Below are positions 7,585 through 16,463 of a DNA stretch of 64,000 bases, piece after piece. Below the pieces are notes generated by a model. That model had not been told where the DNA came from. It saw only the letters and a list, made by a program, of their open reading frames with translations, and searched no databases. The DNA is from Methanobacteriota archaeon (GTDB lineage: Archaea > Thermoplasmatota > Thermoplasmata > SG8-5 > JACRNV01), in contig JACRNV010000014.1 of NCBI GenBank assembly GCA_016214785.1, positions 1 through 64,000 of the forward strand. The letters run 5' to 3'. The position numbers and the translations under genes were made by a program. The stretch's first letter is position 1; every line of letters starts with the position of its first letter.

Positions 7585-7764
7585 ATGCCCTCCGGCCTCA
7601 TGAAGGCGCTCCGCGCGTCCTGGCACGTCATACTGTTCCTAGTGCTGCTCATGTTCTCGATGATCTTCGTCGCGCAGTACACGCAGGCGCTTCCGCTGGT
7701 CATAATCCTCTGGATAATCGTCCCCGTCGTGGCGGTTAAATTGTGGAGGCGCGTGCGCCGCTAG
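7585..7764 (+). CDS. small two-TM membrane protein (59 aa, below ORF-track cutoff)
   Basis: The frame ATG 7585 to TAG 7762-7764 encodes 59 residues: MPSGLMKALRAS, then two hydrophobic helices (about residues 13-33 and 38-52) and a basic tail WRRVRR. Positive charges at both ends predict both termini inside. Its stop overlaps the end of pyrE on the other strand by four bases. The ORF track shows only a different frame here. I do not recognise a family. Confidence 0.6.
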   Translation: MPSGLMKALRASWHVILFLVLLMFSMIFVAQYTQALPLVIILWIIVPVVAVKLWRRVRR

Positions 7765-8279
7765 CGCTTCATTATTTGTGACACCTTCACGAGAGGGACG
7801 AGCTCGACGCCTTCCTGGGCGAGCGCCTCCTTCGCGCCCTCCTCTCTGTCGACGAGGACTATGGCCTTGGTCACTACGCCCCCCATCTCCCGGACTGCGC
7901 GGACGCCCTTCACCAGGCTGCCGCCGCTCGTCGTCACGTCCTCGATGAAGACGACGCTCTCGCCTTTGTTCAGCACGCCTTCCACGAGGTTGCCGGTCCC
8001 GTGGCCTTTCCTCTCCTTGCGCACGATGAGGAAAGGGATGCCAGTCTCGATGGATGTCGCGACGACCGGCGGGACGGCCCCGAGCTCTATGCCCGCGATG
8101 CGGCGCGCGCCCTTGACGAGCGGCGCCAGCGCCTTCGAGGCCTCGACGAGGAACTTGACATCGGTGCAAGCCTTCTTCATGTCCACGTAGTAGTCGCTCT
8201 CCCGGCCGGAGGCCAGCTTGAACTTCCCGAACTTGACCGCGCCCAGCCCTATCAACAGCTCCTGCAATCGCGTCATCAT
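7761..8279 (-). CDS. pyrE: orotate phosphoribosyltransferase
   Basis: A 172-aa enzyme converting orotate and PRPP to OMP in pyrimidine synthesis. The N-terminal FKLASGRESDYYVDMKKA is the family's substrate-binding strand. The PRPP-binding motif is VVFIEDVTTSGGSLV, and RKERKGHGTG is the flexible catalytic loop. Length is normal for archaeal PyrE. The 207-aa ORF is too long; ATG 8279 follows GGTGAG and lies just after the stop of the upstream carS gene (8285), so the two genes are translationally linked. No separate pyrF is seen in the window. Confidence 0.92.
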   Translation of the reverse strand: MMTRLQELLIGLGAVKFGKFKLASGRESDYYVDMKKACTDVKFLVEASKALAPLVKGARRIAGIELGAVPPVVATSIETGIPFLIVRKERKGHGTGNLVEGVLNKGESVVFIEDVTTSGGSLVKGVRAVREMGGVVTKAIVLVDREEGAKEALAQEGVELVPLVKVSQIMKR

Positions 8280-8284
8280 CTCAC

Positions 8285-8851
8285 CTACCATGGCACCTTC
8301 TTCTTGCCCATCCTGAACCCTGCTATGTTCGTCAGCCTGTGGAAGAGCGGCATGATTATTATGACTGTGAGGAGGGCGACCCACCCCCAGCCGAGGACGA
8401 ACCTGTCGAGGAACCAGCCCCAGTTCACGACGGCCGCGAGGATCAGCGCCCCCGCGACGAAGTTATATGCATCGAGAACCGGCGCCTTCGCCCCGCGCTC
8501 CTTGCCGAGCCTGCGCTTGGCGAAGCTGCCGACGAGGTCGCCGAGGAGCGCCCCGACGGGGAGCGCGACGAGCGTCAGCAGATTGTACGGGTACGCCCCG
8601 AAGCCCCACTCGCCCGTCGGGTTCCAGGCCATGGCCGCGCCCTGGAAGGCTAGCGCAGTCCCCACGCCGATGGCAATGCCGCCGAGGAAGCCCGCCCACG
8701 TCTTACCCTCGCCCAGGACGGGGCTGCCATCCTTCATCTTCCTGCCGAAGTCCATCGGCGGGCCGCCGCCGAAGAGCACGGCGGCGGAGTTGGGCACCAT
8801 CGCGGGGAAGATGTACCAGATTCCCTGCAGGGCCGCGAGGAGGGGGTCCAT
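8285..8851 (-). CDS. carS: CDP-archaeol synthase
   Basis: A 188-aa integral membrane enzyme of the CarS/DUF46 family. It transfers CMP from CTP to unsaturated archaetidic acid, giving CDP-archaeol for ether-lipid head-group attachment. Hallmarks seen are VPNSAAVLFGGGPPMDFG, the GEGKTWAGFLGG motif, and GDLVGSFAKRRLGKERG followed by APVLDAYNF, with about five TM segments. ATG 8851 is chosen because it begins the conserved N-terminus; the longer ORF start is unsupported. Divergent from the KaiC-like gene, possibly sharing a TATA-like element at 8901-8910. Followed by pyrE. Confidence 0.88.
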   Translation of the reverse strand: MDPLLAALQGIWYIFPAMVPNSAAVLFGGGPPMDFGRKMKDGSPVLGEGKTWAGFLGGIAIGVGTALAFQGAAMAWNPTGEWGFGAYPYNLLTLVALPVGALLGDLVGSFAKRRLGKERGAKAPVLDAYNFVAGALILAAVVNWGWFLDRFVLGWGWVALLTVIIIMPLFHRLTNIAGFRMGKKKVPW

Positions 8852-8900
8852 CGGCGAGGGATATGCCGGCCATGACAAATATCTTTGGTTTCCGAGTAAA

Positions 8901-8910
8901 GTTATATAGT
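8901..8910. promoter_or_regulatory. TATA-like element between divergent carS and KaiC-like genes
   Basis: GTTATATAGT lies 30-40 bases upstream of ATG 8940 on the plus strand and about 50 bases upstream of ATG 8851 on the minus strand. Being nearly symmetric, it could serve either direction. The plus-strand spacing predicts an almost leaderless KaiC-like transcript. Confidence 0.5.
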
Positions 8911-8939
8911 GAGAGCGCGTTATTCTTCCGGTCATTGAA

Positions 8940-9644
8940 ATGGTCGAGAGGATAAAGACTTACATTGAAGGCTTCGACGAGAAGCTTGAGGGCGGCATCC
9001 CGATGGGGCATGTAGTGCTCATCTGCGGGACGCCTGGGACGATGAAGAGCTCGACGGCCTTCGGCATCCTGTACAACAACGCCAAGCAGGCCGGCATGAA
9101 GGGCATGTACATCACGCTAGAGGAGGGCTACGACAACCTCCGGGGCGCCATGGCCGACCTCGGGATGGGGGACATCGAGGACCTCGACCTCTTCCTCGTC
9201 GACGTGGGCAAGATACGCATGGAGCACAAGGAGGAGGAGTACGGCAAGAACTGGCTCGACATCCTCACCAAGTACATCTCGAGCCGCATCGAGAACGACG
9301 GCTTCGACCTCGTCGCCATAGACTCCATGGCCGCGCTCTATGCCCTGGCCAGCCTGAAGAACCCGCGCATAGAGCTCTTCCACTTCATGCGCAGGCTCAA
9401 GGAGCTCGGAGCCACGATATTCCTCATTTCCGAGGTCCCGCACGGCTCGGACGCGCTGGTGCACCACGACGAGGACTACCTGGCGGACGCCATCTTCCAC
9501 CTCAAGCTCCACGAGGTCGGCGAGACGGACGTACAGCTGCGCATACGCTGCCTGAAGATGAGGAGGACGCGCCACAGCCTGGGATGGATGCGCCTCATCA
9601 TGAAAGACGGCAAGTTCGTCGTCACACCCGCGATTTCAGAGTAA
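8940..9644 (+). CDS. KaiC-like single-domain RecA-superfamily ATPase
   Basis: A 234-aa protein with Walker A GTPGTMKSS at residues 30-38 and Walker B in FDLVAIDSMAAL near residues 121-132. This is the archaeal RAD55/KaiC-like family of single RecA domains, thought to be regulatory ATPases or kinases rather than recombinases. The GTPGTMKS loop (rather than GxxGxGKT) is typical of this group. No second KaiC domain or attached sensor is present. Its promoter is probably the TATA element at 8901. Confidence 0.85.
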   Translation: MVERIKTYIEGFDEKLEGGIPMGHVVLICGTPGTMKSSTAFGILYNNAKQAGMKGMYITLEEGYDNLRGAMADLGMGDIEDLDLFLVDVGKIRMEHKEEEYGKNWLDILTKYISSRIENDGFDLVAIDSMAALYALASLKNPRIELFHFMRRLKELGATIFLISEVPHGSDALVHHDEDYLADAIFHLKLHEVGETDVQLRIRCLKMRRTRHSLGWMRLIMKDGKFVVTPAISE

Positions 9645-9688
9645 TAATACTGGGTGTGCCCGACGCCGGCCATCTCGGAATAGAAAGA

Positions 9689-12190
9689 CTACCAATCGAC
9701 TACCCAAACAGTATCTGCTGGGACGTAGACCCAATACCCTTCACCCGGTTTCATAATATAATTCGGGCCGACGACCTTGGTATGGTAAGTTGCATTCGCG
9801 TCGAAGGCCTCGACCATGGTTGCGCCGGTGCCCCAGAAGGCTACTGCCACGGTCGTTGTGGTATTGAGCGAAGGATAGCCAACCATGTTCCAACCTGTAT
9901 GCAAAGGGATTGATGTGAAGGTCGAATTTAATCCAGTCAGGTTTAGGAATCCATCGCCAACTGTAGTGATGTTGATCCAAACACCCATCGTACGGTTCAC
10001 CGTCGTCAGGTCGTTCAAAGTGCTCGCCCAACCTGTGTTGTACTGTTTCCAGTAGTTTGTAGCATCGAATGGGTCATACCATTGCAACCTGTCCCAAGTC
10101 GTATCCCCATCACAATCTAGAAGAGCGTTGGGGAGTACTAAATAGCCATTAATTAATGGCGAGGAAATGAAAGACCAACCAGCTACAACAGGTATTTTAT
10201 AATTGGTAAAGGACGTGTTTGAGAGTGAATACTCGACGGTGGATGGGGTTGCATTGTTGTCGAAAGCGAATGAGAATGTTGGGGCATTACCATATATTTG
10301 AGTGATGTTTATTGCGATATAATCAGTCGAACCTGCATTCCAATTTAGCATTCCCCAAAGTAAATATCCACCGGAAATGTAATTCGAACAATTATATGTG
10401 ATATTAGCAACAAAGATGCCACTCTGACCCCATCCAGTATACCAATTGTTAATTAGATCCCATATCCCTGTTACGGTGTTCCAGGCATGTATCTCAAGTG
10501 CCCCCCATGGGTCAACATTGCAGATTCCATAAGTCCCATTACACAATAAAGAAATGAAATTAACAGTCGTTGGCACTTCATCGATTTTAACTTTAAACCT
10601 AAAGAACTGACTATTATCAATACTTATAGAATCGATACATGAAATTTCGGAATACTCCACGTTACTGAACTCCACTAGATTGCTGTCAAATCCTCCTTGG
10701 CATTTCCATGCATCGTGAGGTCCACTAGTCTGCGTAACATTGGAATAATCATAAGTGTGTGTTATATTACAATTGAGTAATACTGAACTCACATGAATCC
10801 ACAGTTCAATTAAAAGTCTATCATTCGCTGGAAGGAGTGTTTTATTTATTACAGAATAATCCCAATAAAAACAGTGAAAGGATGTGAAGTTTACTATATC
10901 CTCATCGTCGTAATTTGTTGTGAAGAGTTTCTCGCCACTTACATTCTTTTTTACAATAGAGTATAAGTAGCCATGTGCATTATAAGTATTTAGTTTCCCA
11001 AACACCCTGAACTTCCATGTGCCTAGTAAATTCTGTGGCGATAAAAATATGTTACTAAGCCAGCCCGAATTAATTGAGTCAATCTTAAAGTCTCCAGTGC
11101 TATTAAGCAAGGAACTGTTCGCAATCTGAATTGAACTTTCGAATGAATCACAGTTTATAATCCTAAATCCGGGATATGGAGACTGAACTTGGAAAATGAG
11201 GACATTTTGAAAGATACCAATTGGATATCTATCTTTATTGAAACCGCCGGAGACTAAGTATGGCGTATCTCCAATACCATCGCTGCCAGATAAATCCTGA
11301 TTGGGTCCAGACATTACATCCGTGCCATTATAATTATCCCAATAATTGCCGCCGGATGGATAGCCGTTATCCCATGTATTTGTGCCAGTGTCTGATGCCT
11401 GGATTGTGTTGTTTCTGAAATTGTTGTGATATAAAGTATTACTAACAGGACTATTTACTAAATTAATTCCATAACTGTTATTGTATACATCATTGCCTCT
11501 CACTAGATTGTTTTTACAATTTTTATAAAATCTTAACCCATCGGAATTGAAAAATAACGTGTTATTTTGTATCGTATTGTTATCGCTCCAGGGGGCAGCA
11601 TTATAGTACAAATAGATTCCTTGCTGGTTCAATGCTGCAGTACAATTCATGATATTGTTGCCCGAGGACGATTCAAGGGCAATTCCAAAGGCATTGGACC
11701 ATATTGCATTATTATAAACGGTATCATTATTCGAATTGAGAAGATAAATACCGACGTTGCTACAAAGTGAAACATTATTATCGTTTAATGTGCCATTTTT
11801 AGTTAAATACAAGTACATTCCGCTATTCCGGGCATACGTTGCTGAATTCCCACTGGCATGATGCAGGTAACATCCGTGTACTGTAAAAAATGAAGTGACG
11901 TTTCCGATGAAAATGCAATAGCCAACGCCTGTGCCATTGATGTTATAATTCTCGATGATATAGGGATTTCCATAGGCCCCGTCCCCCGCCCATCCCTCGC
12001 TCGTCGCCATCGACGCAAACTCAGCGTTGGAGTTTATCCTAAAAGGCGCATGCGACGTATAATTCGAGAATGGAGATTGTATATTCGCATCTCTCTCGTT
12101 TTTTCCATCCTGGCTGCCCACGACCATGGCGCACAGCACCATCATTAGGCGGACGGCAACCGGTATGCACTTCCCCAGGGTTTTGCCCAC
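9689..12190 (-). CDS. large secreted NosD-like right-handed beta-helix surface protein
   Basis: About 833 aa. GTG 12190 is chosen because AAGGAGG precedes it by about five bases. A basic N-terminus and hydrophobic segment form the signal peptide. Residues about 50-330 carry NosD/beta-helix repeats with NNTI, GIYLY and NSNNDTVYNN-type rungs. The later half is beta-rich and ends in GWNMVGYPS and GEGYWVYVPADTVW modules seen in other secreted proteins. N-x-S/T sequons are numerous. No C-terminal TM anchor is visible. The gene is clearly more AT-rich than its neighbours, suggesting acquisition or fast surface evolution. Binding to polysaccharide is the likely role, by family. Confidence 0.75.
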   Translation of the reverse strand: MGKTLGKCIPVAVRLMMVLCAMVVGSQDGKNERDANIQSPFSNYTSHAPFRINSNAEFASMATSEGWAGDGAYGNPYIIENYNINGTGVGYCIFIGNVTSFFTVHGCYLHHASGNSATYARNSGMYLYLTKNGTLNDNNVSLCSNVGIYLLNSNNDTVYNNAIWSNAFGIALESSSGNNIMNCTAALNQQGIYLYYNAAPWSDNNTIQNNTLFFNSDGLRFYKNCKNNLVRGNDVYNNSYGINLVNSPVSNTLYHNNFRNNTIQASDTGTNTWDNGYPSGGNYWDNYNGTDVMSGPNQDLSGSDGIGDTPYLVSGGFNKDRYPIGIFQNVLIFQVQSPYPGFRIINCDSFESSIQIANSSLLNSTGDFKIDSINSGWLSNIFLSPQNLLGTWKFRVFGKLNTYNAHGYLYSIVKKNVSGEKLFTTNYDDEDIVNFTSFHCFYWDYSVINKTLLPANDRLLIELWIHVSSVLLNCNITHTYDYSNVTQTSGPHDAWKCQGGFDSNLVEFSNVEYSEISCIDSISIDNSQFFRFKVKIDEVPTTVNFISLLCNGTYGICNVDPWGALEIHAWNTVTGIWDLINNWYTGWGQSGIFVANITYNCSNYISGGYLLWGMLNWNAGSTDYIAINITQIYGNAPTFSFAFDNNATPSTVEYSLSNTSFTNYKIPVVAGWSFISSPLINGYLVLPNALLDCDGDTTWDRLQWYDPFDATNYWKQYNTGWASTLNDLTTVNRTMGVWINITTVGDGFLNLTGLNSTFTSIPLHTGWNMVGYPSLNTTTTVAVAFWGTGATMVEAFDANATYHTKVVGPNYIMKPGEGYWVYVPADTVWVVDW

Positions 12191-12263
12191 CTTGCGCCTC
12201 CTTGTGCAATATACATGCACGGGACGGCTTATAAGAGTTCCGCTGCTTTACTCGTTAATCTGC

Positions 12264-13196
12264 CTACTCGACTTTCTCCAGCGCCTGGAATATCGCCGTC
12301 GGGTACTTGTCTATGTCGAAAAGGCGACTGCGGTCGCCCGTCCATGTCTTGAAGGTCTCGGAATGCTTGCGCTCCAGGATGTCGGTGACCTTCTTCAGCA
12401 CCCTGCGCAGTATCTGCGGCTCTTCCCCGTGGAACGACAGCGCCACGCACACATACGCGCCGGGCTGTATCGAGAACTTCGTGCCGTCGACGTCCAGGGT
12501 AGCGCCCTCTGGATATTGCAGCGCCGCCTCCCTTATCTTCACGATGGCCTTGCTCAGGAAGCGCTTGTCCAGCTCTTCCTTAGGCTTCTTGCTTTTCACA
12601 GCCAGCAGAGTGCCGTCCTTGTGCATGACGACGATGGTGTCGAGCATCAACCCGGGGCTGGACGGCGCAGGCCTTGATTCAAGCTGGACGGCGAACTCCT
12701 GCTCGAAGAACTTCTCCTTTATCTTCTTCTTCAGGGTGCCTATGGCCATCTCGGCCTCGTTGAGCCTCCTCGGGTCCTCCAGTGCCTTCTTTATGGCCTC
12801 GGCCTCGCGCTCGAAGCCCTTGGTGTTGAGCGTGGCCAGCTCGGCCCTGAGCTCGGAGGTCTTGGGCTCGTACTTGAGCTGCGAGAGCCTCCTCTCCAGC
12901 TCCGGGATCTTCGACGGGTCGACGAACATCGGCTCGAGTTCGCTCAGCTTCTCCGGCGGCAGGGCGGCCTGGAACTCCCTGCGCAGAGCCTCGAGCATGT
13001 GTATCTTGGCGGAGAAGTCTTTCATTATCTGCGGTACGTGCTCCTCCCTCGCTCCCTTCAAGGCTATCATGAGCTCGGACAGGTGGTACCCCCTAAGGGT
13101 CCAGTCCATCAGAGTGTCGCCGTGGGTGGTGTCCCCGGCCCTCGGCAGCTCGCTGGCGGGCCTGGCGACTTCCCCGCTTCCCTTCCGCTTGGCCAT
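12264..13196 (-). CDS. coiled-coil protein with C-terminal longin/roadblock-like domain
   Basis: 310 aa. ATG 13196 is chosen over the 649-aa ORF, whose upstream part is the antisense of dihydropteroate synthase. Residues about 45-200 are Leu/Glu/Lys-rich helices, likely coiled coil (RELE, ERRLSQL, EMAIGTLKKKIKEKF). The last 120 residues look like an alpha-beta sensor fold: LMLDTIVVMHKDGTLLAV, a central TKFSIQPGAYVCVALSFHG, then an amphipathic helix. Such domains resemble roadblock/longin modules used in protein complexes; this is a fold guess, not a match. Divergent from folP, with facing AT-rich promoter sequence between. Confidence 0.6.
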   Translation of the reverse strand: MAKRKGSGEVARPASELPRAGDTTHGDTLMDWTLRGYHLSELMIALKGAREEHVPQIMKDFSAKIHMLEALRREFQAALPPEKLSELEPMFVDPSKIPELERRLSQLKYEPKTSELRAELATLNTKGFEREAEAIKKALEDPRRLNEAEMAIGTLKKKIKEKFFEQEFAVQLESRPAPSSPGLMLDTIVVMHKDGTLLAVKSKKPKEELDKRFLSKAIVKIREAALQYPEGATLDVDGTKFSIQPGAYVCVALSFHGEEPQILRRVLKKVTDILERKHSETFKTWTGDRSRLFDIDKYPTAIFQALEKVE

Positions 13197-13247
13197 CGGT
13201 GCCCAATATACAATCCAGCCATTTATCGTTTTTGCTTGGCAAGCTTT

Positions 13248-14459
13248 ATGACCGAACAGGGATATCGAGCCCCGATGGCGACCGCTCGCAGGTTCCGCAC
13301 CGGGGACGAGGCAAGGGCGTTCATGGGGCGCCTGGGCGTCCATTCGAAGGGCGCGGACATCATGGCGGCGAAGGCCATGCACCTGTGCGTGGCGCTGCGC
13401 GACGTTGAAGGACGGTGCGCGAACATAGTCAAGCAGGAGGCGCTGGCCGCGGGCGCGGAGGCGGCCGTGCCGTGGCAGGCCCTCACCGGCAAGGACTGCG
13501 GCACCGTCCTGCTGATGGGCACCGTCCAGCAGCTCGGCAGGGTGTGCGAGAAGCTGCGCGTGCAGCCCTTCTCCCTCGGCGAGAGGGCGGACGAGATTGA
13601 TGCCGCAATCGAGAATTACCTTTTCGAGGGCGTCAGGCTCCCAAGGCTTAAGGGAAAGAGGCTGAAGGGGAGCGCACCCCTCATCATGGGCGTCGTCAAT
13701 GCCACGCCGGACTCCTTCTACGACGGCGGGAGGCACGGGGGCGCGAAGGATGCCATAGCCCATGCCAGGAAGCTGATCTCCGACGGCGCGGATGTAATCG
13801 ACATCGGCGGCGAATCGACAAGGCCGGGCGCAAGGCCAGTCCCCTTGAAGGAGGAACTGAAGCGCGCGATACCCGTCGTCGAGGCATTGCGCGGTGCCGT
13901 CGTCTCCATTGATACGATGAAGCCGCAGATCGCCGAGAGGGCGATAGAGGCCGGGGCGTCCATAATCAACGATGTCACAGCGCTCTCTGACCCGAAGATG
14001 GCGCGGGTGGCAGCGAAGGCCGGCGCAGGCGTCGTCCTGATGCACATGCAGGGCGAACCGCGCACGATGCAGGACAACCCCAAGTACGACGATGTCGTGG
14101 GCGAGATTGCGCAGTACCTGGCGGAGCGCGCCGATGCAGCCATTTCGGCGGGCGTCAGGCGCGAGCGCGTCGCCATCGACCCGGGCATCGGCTTCGGCAA
14201 GACCACCGAGCACAACCTTGAAATCCTCTCGCGGCTCAGGGAGCTCAGGTCGCTGGGCTATCCGGTCTGTGTCGGCGTATCAAGAAAGGCGTTCATCGGA
14301 AAGACGCTGGACCTGCCGCCGGAGGAGCGCCTCGAGGGGACGCTCGGGGCTGTGGCAGTCGCGGTCATGAACGGCGCGGACATCCTGCGAGTGCATGACG
14401 TGAGGGAGTGCAGAAGGGCGATGCTGGTGGCGCACGCGATACATTCTGGTAAGCTCTAA
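13248..14459 (+). CDS. folP: dihydropteroate synthase-like protein
   Basis: 403 aa. The C-terminal 270 residues are a DHPS TIM barrel: LIMGVVNATPDSFYDGG (pterin/phosphate loop), DVIDIGGESTRPGA, VVSIDTMKP, IINDVTAL, VVLMHMQG, DPGIGFGKT and VGVSRKAFIG. An N-terminal extension of about 130 residues (GADIMAAKAMHLCVALRDV) is typical of archaeal homologues, which may act in tetrahydromethanopterin rather than folate synthesis. ATG 13248 sits about 26 bases after a TATA-like CATTTATCG, fitting a leaderless message; ATG 13275 is an alternative. Confidence 0.88.
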   Translation: MTEQGYRAPMATARRFRTGDEARAFMGRLGVHSKGADIMAAKAMHLCVALRDVEGRCANIVKQEALAAGAEAAVPWQALTGKDCGTVLLMGTVQQLGRVCEKLRVQPFSLGERADEIDAAIENYLFEGVRLPRLKGKRLKGSAPLIMGVVNATPDSFYDGGRHGGAKDAIAHARKLISDGADVIDIGGESTRPGARPVPLKEELKRAIPVVEALRGAVVSIDTMKPQIAERAIEAGASIINDVTALSDPKMARVAAKAGAGVVLMHMQGEPRTMQDNPKYDDVVGEIAQYLAERADAAISAGVRRERVAIDPGIGFGKTTEHNLEILSRLRELRSLGYPVCVGVSRKAFIGKTLDLPPEERLEGTLGAVAVAVMNGADILRVHDVRECRRAMLVAHAIHSGKL

Positions 14460-14506
14460 TAGCTTATTGTATCACGATATGAGTTAAATTTCCTTACCGT
14501 GAGGGT

Positions 14507-14616
14507 TACCAATTAGTAAGGTCTCGTTTGTAGCCTATATGAAGTCTCGCTAACGCAACAGAACCCTACCCCGTCGGATGACCGACGGCCTACAAATTAG
14601 AATCTACTAATTGGTA
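14507..14616. other. long nested stem structure (candidate structured RNA or mobile remnant)
   Basis: Three nested perfect stems occur: TACCAATTAGTA (14507-14518) with TACTAATTGGTA (14605-14616), 12 bp; TTTGTAG (14527-14533) with CTACAAA (14590-14596), 7 bp; CCGTCGG-ATGA-CCGACGG (14571-14588), 7 bp. The segment between 14534 and 14570 has no obvious pairing. A diverged third copy of the outer arm, TACTCATTAGTA, lies just downstream. It lies between folP and a small membrane gene on the other strand. No known RNA family is recognised. Confidence 0.5.
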
Positions 14617-14624
14617 GGGAAAAG

Positions 14625-14852
14625 CTACTCATTAGTAACTTTTTCTTTATGGTTGCAATTACATGGAAGCGATTTCCATTTTAACCATAATCCGCTAGGT
14701 AGCAATAGTATTCCCGCTATAAGCATTGTATAACGAATAATATCAGAAGATGTATTAGAAAACCCTGCTAATGCTATTAAGAAGATTCCACCTAAAATAC
14801 AGGCCATAGATTCTGTTTTCACGATAATCGTAGTGTCCACATTAACCGCCAT
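14625..14852 (-). CDS. small two-TM membrane protein
   Basis: A 75-aa protein from ATG 14852, preceded by GGTGAG at five-base spacing. Two hydrophobic helices (about residues 17-34 and 40-57) are followed by a tail with CNCNHKEK that could bind metal. The segment is AT-rich compared with flanking genes. It starts inside the end of a possible upstream 74-aa ORF. Function unknown. Confidence 0.55.
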   Translation of the reverse strand: MAVNVDTTIIVKTESMACILGGIFLIALAGFSNTSSDIIRYTMLIAGILLLPSGLWLKWKSLPCNCNHKEKVTNE

Positions 14853-15066
14853 TTTTCTCACCTTCAAGCATTTGACCATTGTACGACTGTTTGTAGTAAC
14901 CGTTCGTCCCGAAGTAATCCGTTGTCTGTCGTGCGTTCATCGAACAGTAATCGATTTGTTGATATAAGAGGCTTTCCGAACCCTCTAAGCGCACTTTCGG
15001 CGGAGAATTTCTTGTCATTCTCCTACCGAAAGGAATCCCCGTGCCTAGATTTTTACTTTCGGCCAC
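14842..15066 (-). CDS. doubtful small hypothetical protein
   Basis: A 74-aa frame from GTG 15066, ending 11 bases inside the next small membrane gene, which would fit translational coupling. Composition is polar with YYKQSYNGQ near the end. Against it: a weak ribosome binding site, position over the likely RPA promoter region, and no recognisable family. Low confidence. Confidence 0.28.
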   Translation of the reverse strand: MAESKNLGTGIPFGRRMTRNSPPKVRLEGSESLLYQQIDYCSMNARQTTDYFGTNGYYKQSYNGQMLEGEKNGG

Positions 15067-15143
15067 CCCCTGGCAACCCTTTTAATGGCCGACCCCATCA
15101 TCCTCCCGGGGCAGCTGGAAAGACATGCCCCGGAAGTGATTAG

Positions 15144-16463
15144 ATGATAGACGAAAAGACGATCGCGCCCGTCGTGAAGGAACTCGCCAGGGCGCTGGGA
15201 GACGGAGCGGACGAGCAGCGCATCAGGGAGCTGCTGAGGGACTTTCTGGAGAACATGAAGCTCGAGATGGACCAGGCCAAGCGCATGGTCATCAAGGTCA
15301 TGGGCGGCAGGCCGATGGCCACGGCGATGCCGGGGTCGGACAGGAAGCTCGACGGGCTCGCGCTCGACGAGAAGAGCGTGAATTTGGTAGTCCGGGTCGT
15401 GCACGTGACCGAGAAGGAGATAGAGGCGCAGGGCACCAAGAAGCGCATCTATTCCGGCATCCTGGGGGACGAGACTACAACGAGGCCGTTCACGGCATGG
15501 GACGCCGGCGCGTTCAAGCTCTCCAAGGGCGACGTCATCAAGATCGAGAACGCCTACACGACCGAATGGAAGGGGGAGCCGCAGGTGAACCTCGGCAGGG
15601 GCGCCAGGGTGGCAGCGCTGCCGCAGAGCGCCCTGCCCAAGGTCGGCCGGAGGTCCGAGACGCGCAAGATCGCCGAGCTCCAGGAGGGAATGAGCGGCGT
15701 CGGCTTGAGCGGGCGCATCCTGAGCATCGAGAGGCGCGAGGTCACCGTGGGCGAGGAGAAGAAGACCGTCTTCTCCGGAACGCTGGCCGACCAGACGGGC
15801 AAGACGATGTTCTCGTCGTGGCACGACTTCGGCCTAAAGGAAGGCGACGCCATCAAAGTCGCGGGCGGTTACACCAAGAGCTGGCGCGGCATCCTGCAGT
15901 TCAACTTCGACGACAGGTCGCAGCTCGACAAGCTCGACGACTTCCCTGCCGCGAAGGACCTTTCGAAGCCTGTTACCCACAGCATCGAGAGCCTCGACAG
16001 GGCGGCGAGCGCCATCGACGTCGAGGTGCGCGGCATCGTGCTGGACATACGGCCCGGCAGCGGCCTCATCTTCCGCTGCCCGCAGTGCAACCGCGTGCTG
16101 CAGGCGGCGAGCTGCCGCGAGCACGGCGATGTGGAAGGGGAACCTGACATGAGGGTGAAGGCAATCCTCGACGACGGCACGGGGGCCATGACAGTGGTCT
16201 GCGGGCGCGAGGTCACGGAGCGCCTGCTGGGGAAGAGCCTCGACGCAGTCTTGAAGGAGATACATGGCAAGAAGGTCGTCAATTACGATACCGTGAGGGA
16301 CAAGGTCTCCGAGATGCTCATAGCCAAGCCAGTGTCGGTGCGCGGGAACGCGACCAACGACGAGTTCGGGCTCATGCTCGTGAGCACCGAACTGCGATTC
16401 CTGAGCATGGGCGTGGCCGACGACGCGCGCGCCATCCTGGCCGAAGAGGAGGGTGCGCAATGA
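15144..16463 (+). CDS. rpa: replication protein A large subunit (OB-fold, zinc finger)
   Basis: A 439-aa single-stranded DNA-binding protein. Two clear OB-folds occur at about residues 70-165 and 180-275 (VNLVVRVVHVTEKE and GVGLSGRILSIERREV starts), followed by a third OB region with an embedded zinc finger CPQCNRVLQAASCREH near residue 314. This matches euryarchaeal RPA1 (COG1599). It protects ssDNA in replication and repair. The stop overlaps the start of the COG3390-type partner, the usual archaeal pairing. A TATA-like CTTTTAATGG lies near 15080. Confidence 0.92.
   Translation: MIDEKTIAPVVKELARALGDGADEQRIRELLRDFLENMKLEMDQAKRMVIKVMGGRPMATAMPGSDRKLDGLALDEKSVNLVVRVVHVTEKEIEAQGTKKRIYSGILGDETTTRPFTAWDAGAFKLSKGDVIKIENAYTTEWKGEPQVNLGRGARVAALPQSALPKVGRRSETRKIAELQEGMSGVGLSGRILSIERREVTVGEEKKTVFSGTLADQTGKTMFSSWHDFGLKEGDAIKVAGGYTKSWRGILQFNFDDRSQLDKLDDFPAAKDLSKPVTHSIESLDRAASAIDVEVRGIVLDIRPGSGLIFRCPQCNRVLQAASCREHGDVEGEPDMRVKAILDDGTGAMTVVCGREVTERLLGKSLDAVLKEIHGKKVVNYDTVRDKVSEMLIAKPVSVRGNATNDEFGLMLVSTELRFLSMGVADDARAILAEEEGAQ

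Noticed and set aside
9645-9688. Terminator between convergent KaiC-like and NosD-like genes
   Set aside because: I could not find a convincing hairpin or T-run in this 44-bp gap.
14922-15143. 73-aa plus-strand ORF before the RPA gene
   Set aside because: It covers the likely RPA promoter and the composition (Pro/Ser/Asn) is unconvincing; the opposite-strand frame is slightly better but also doubtful.
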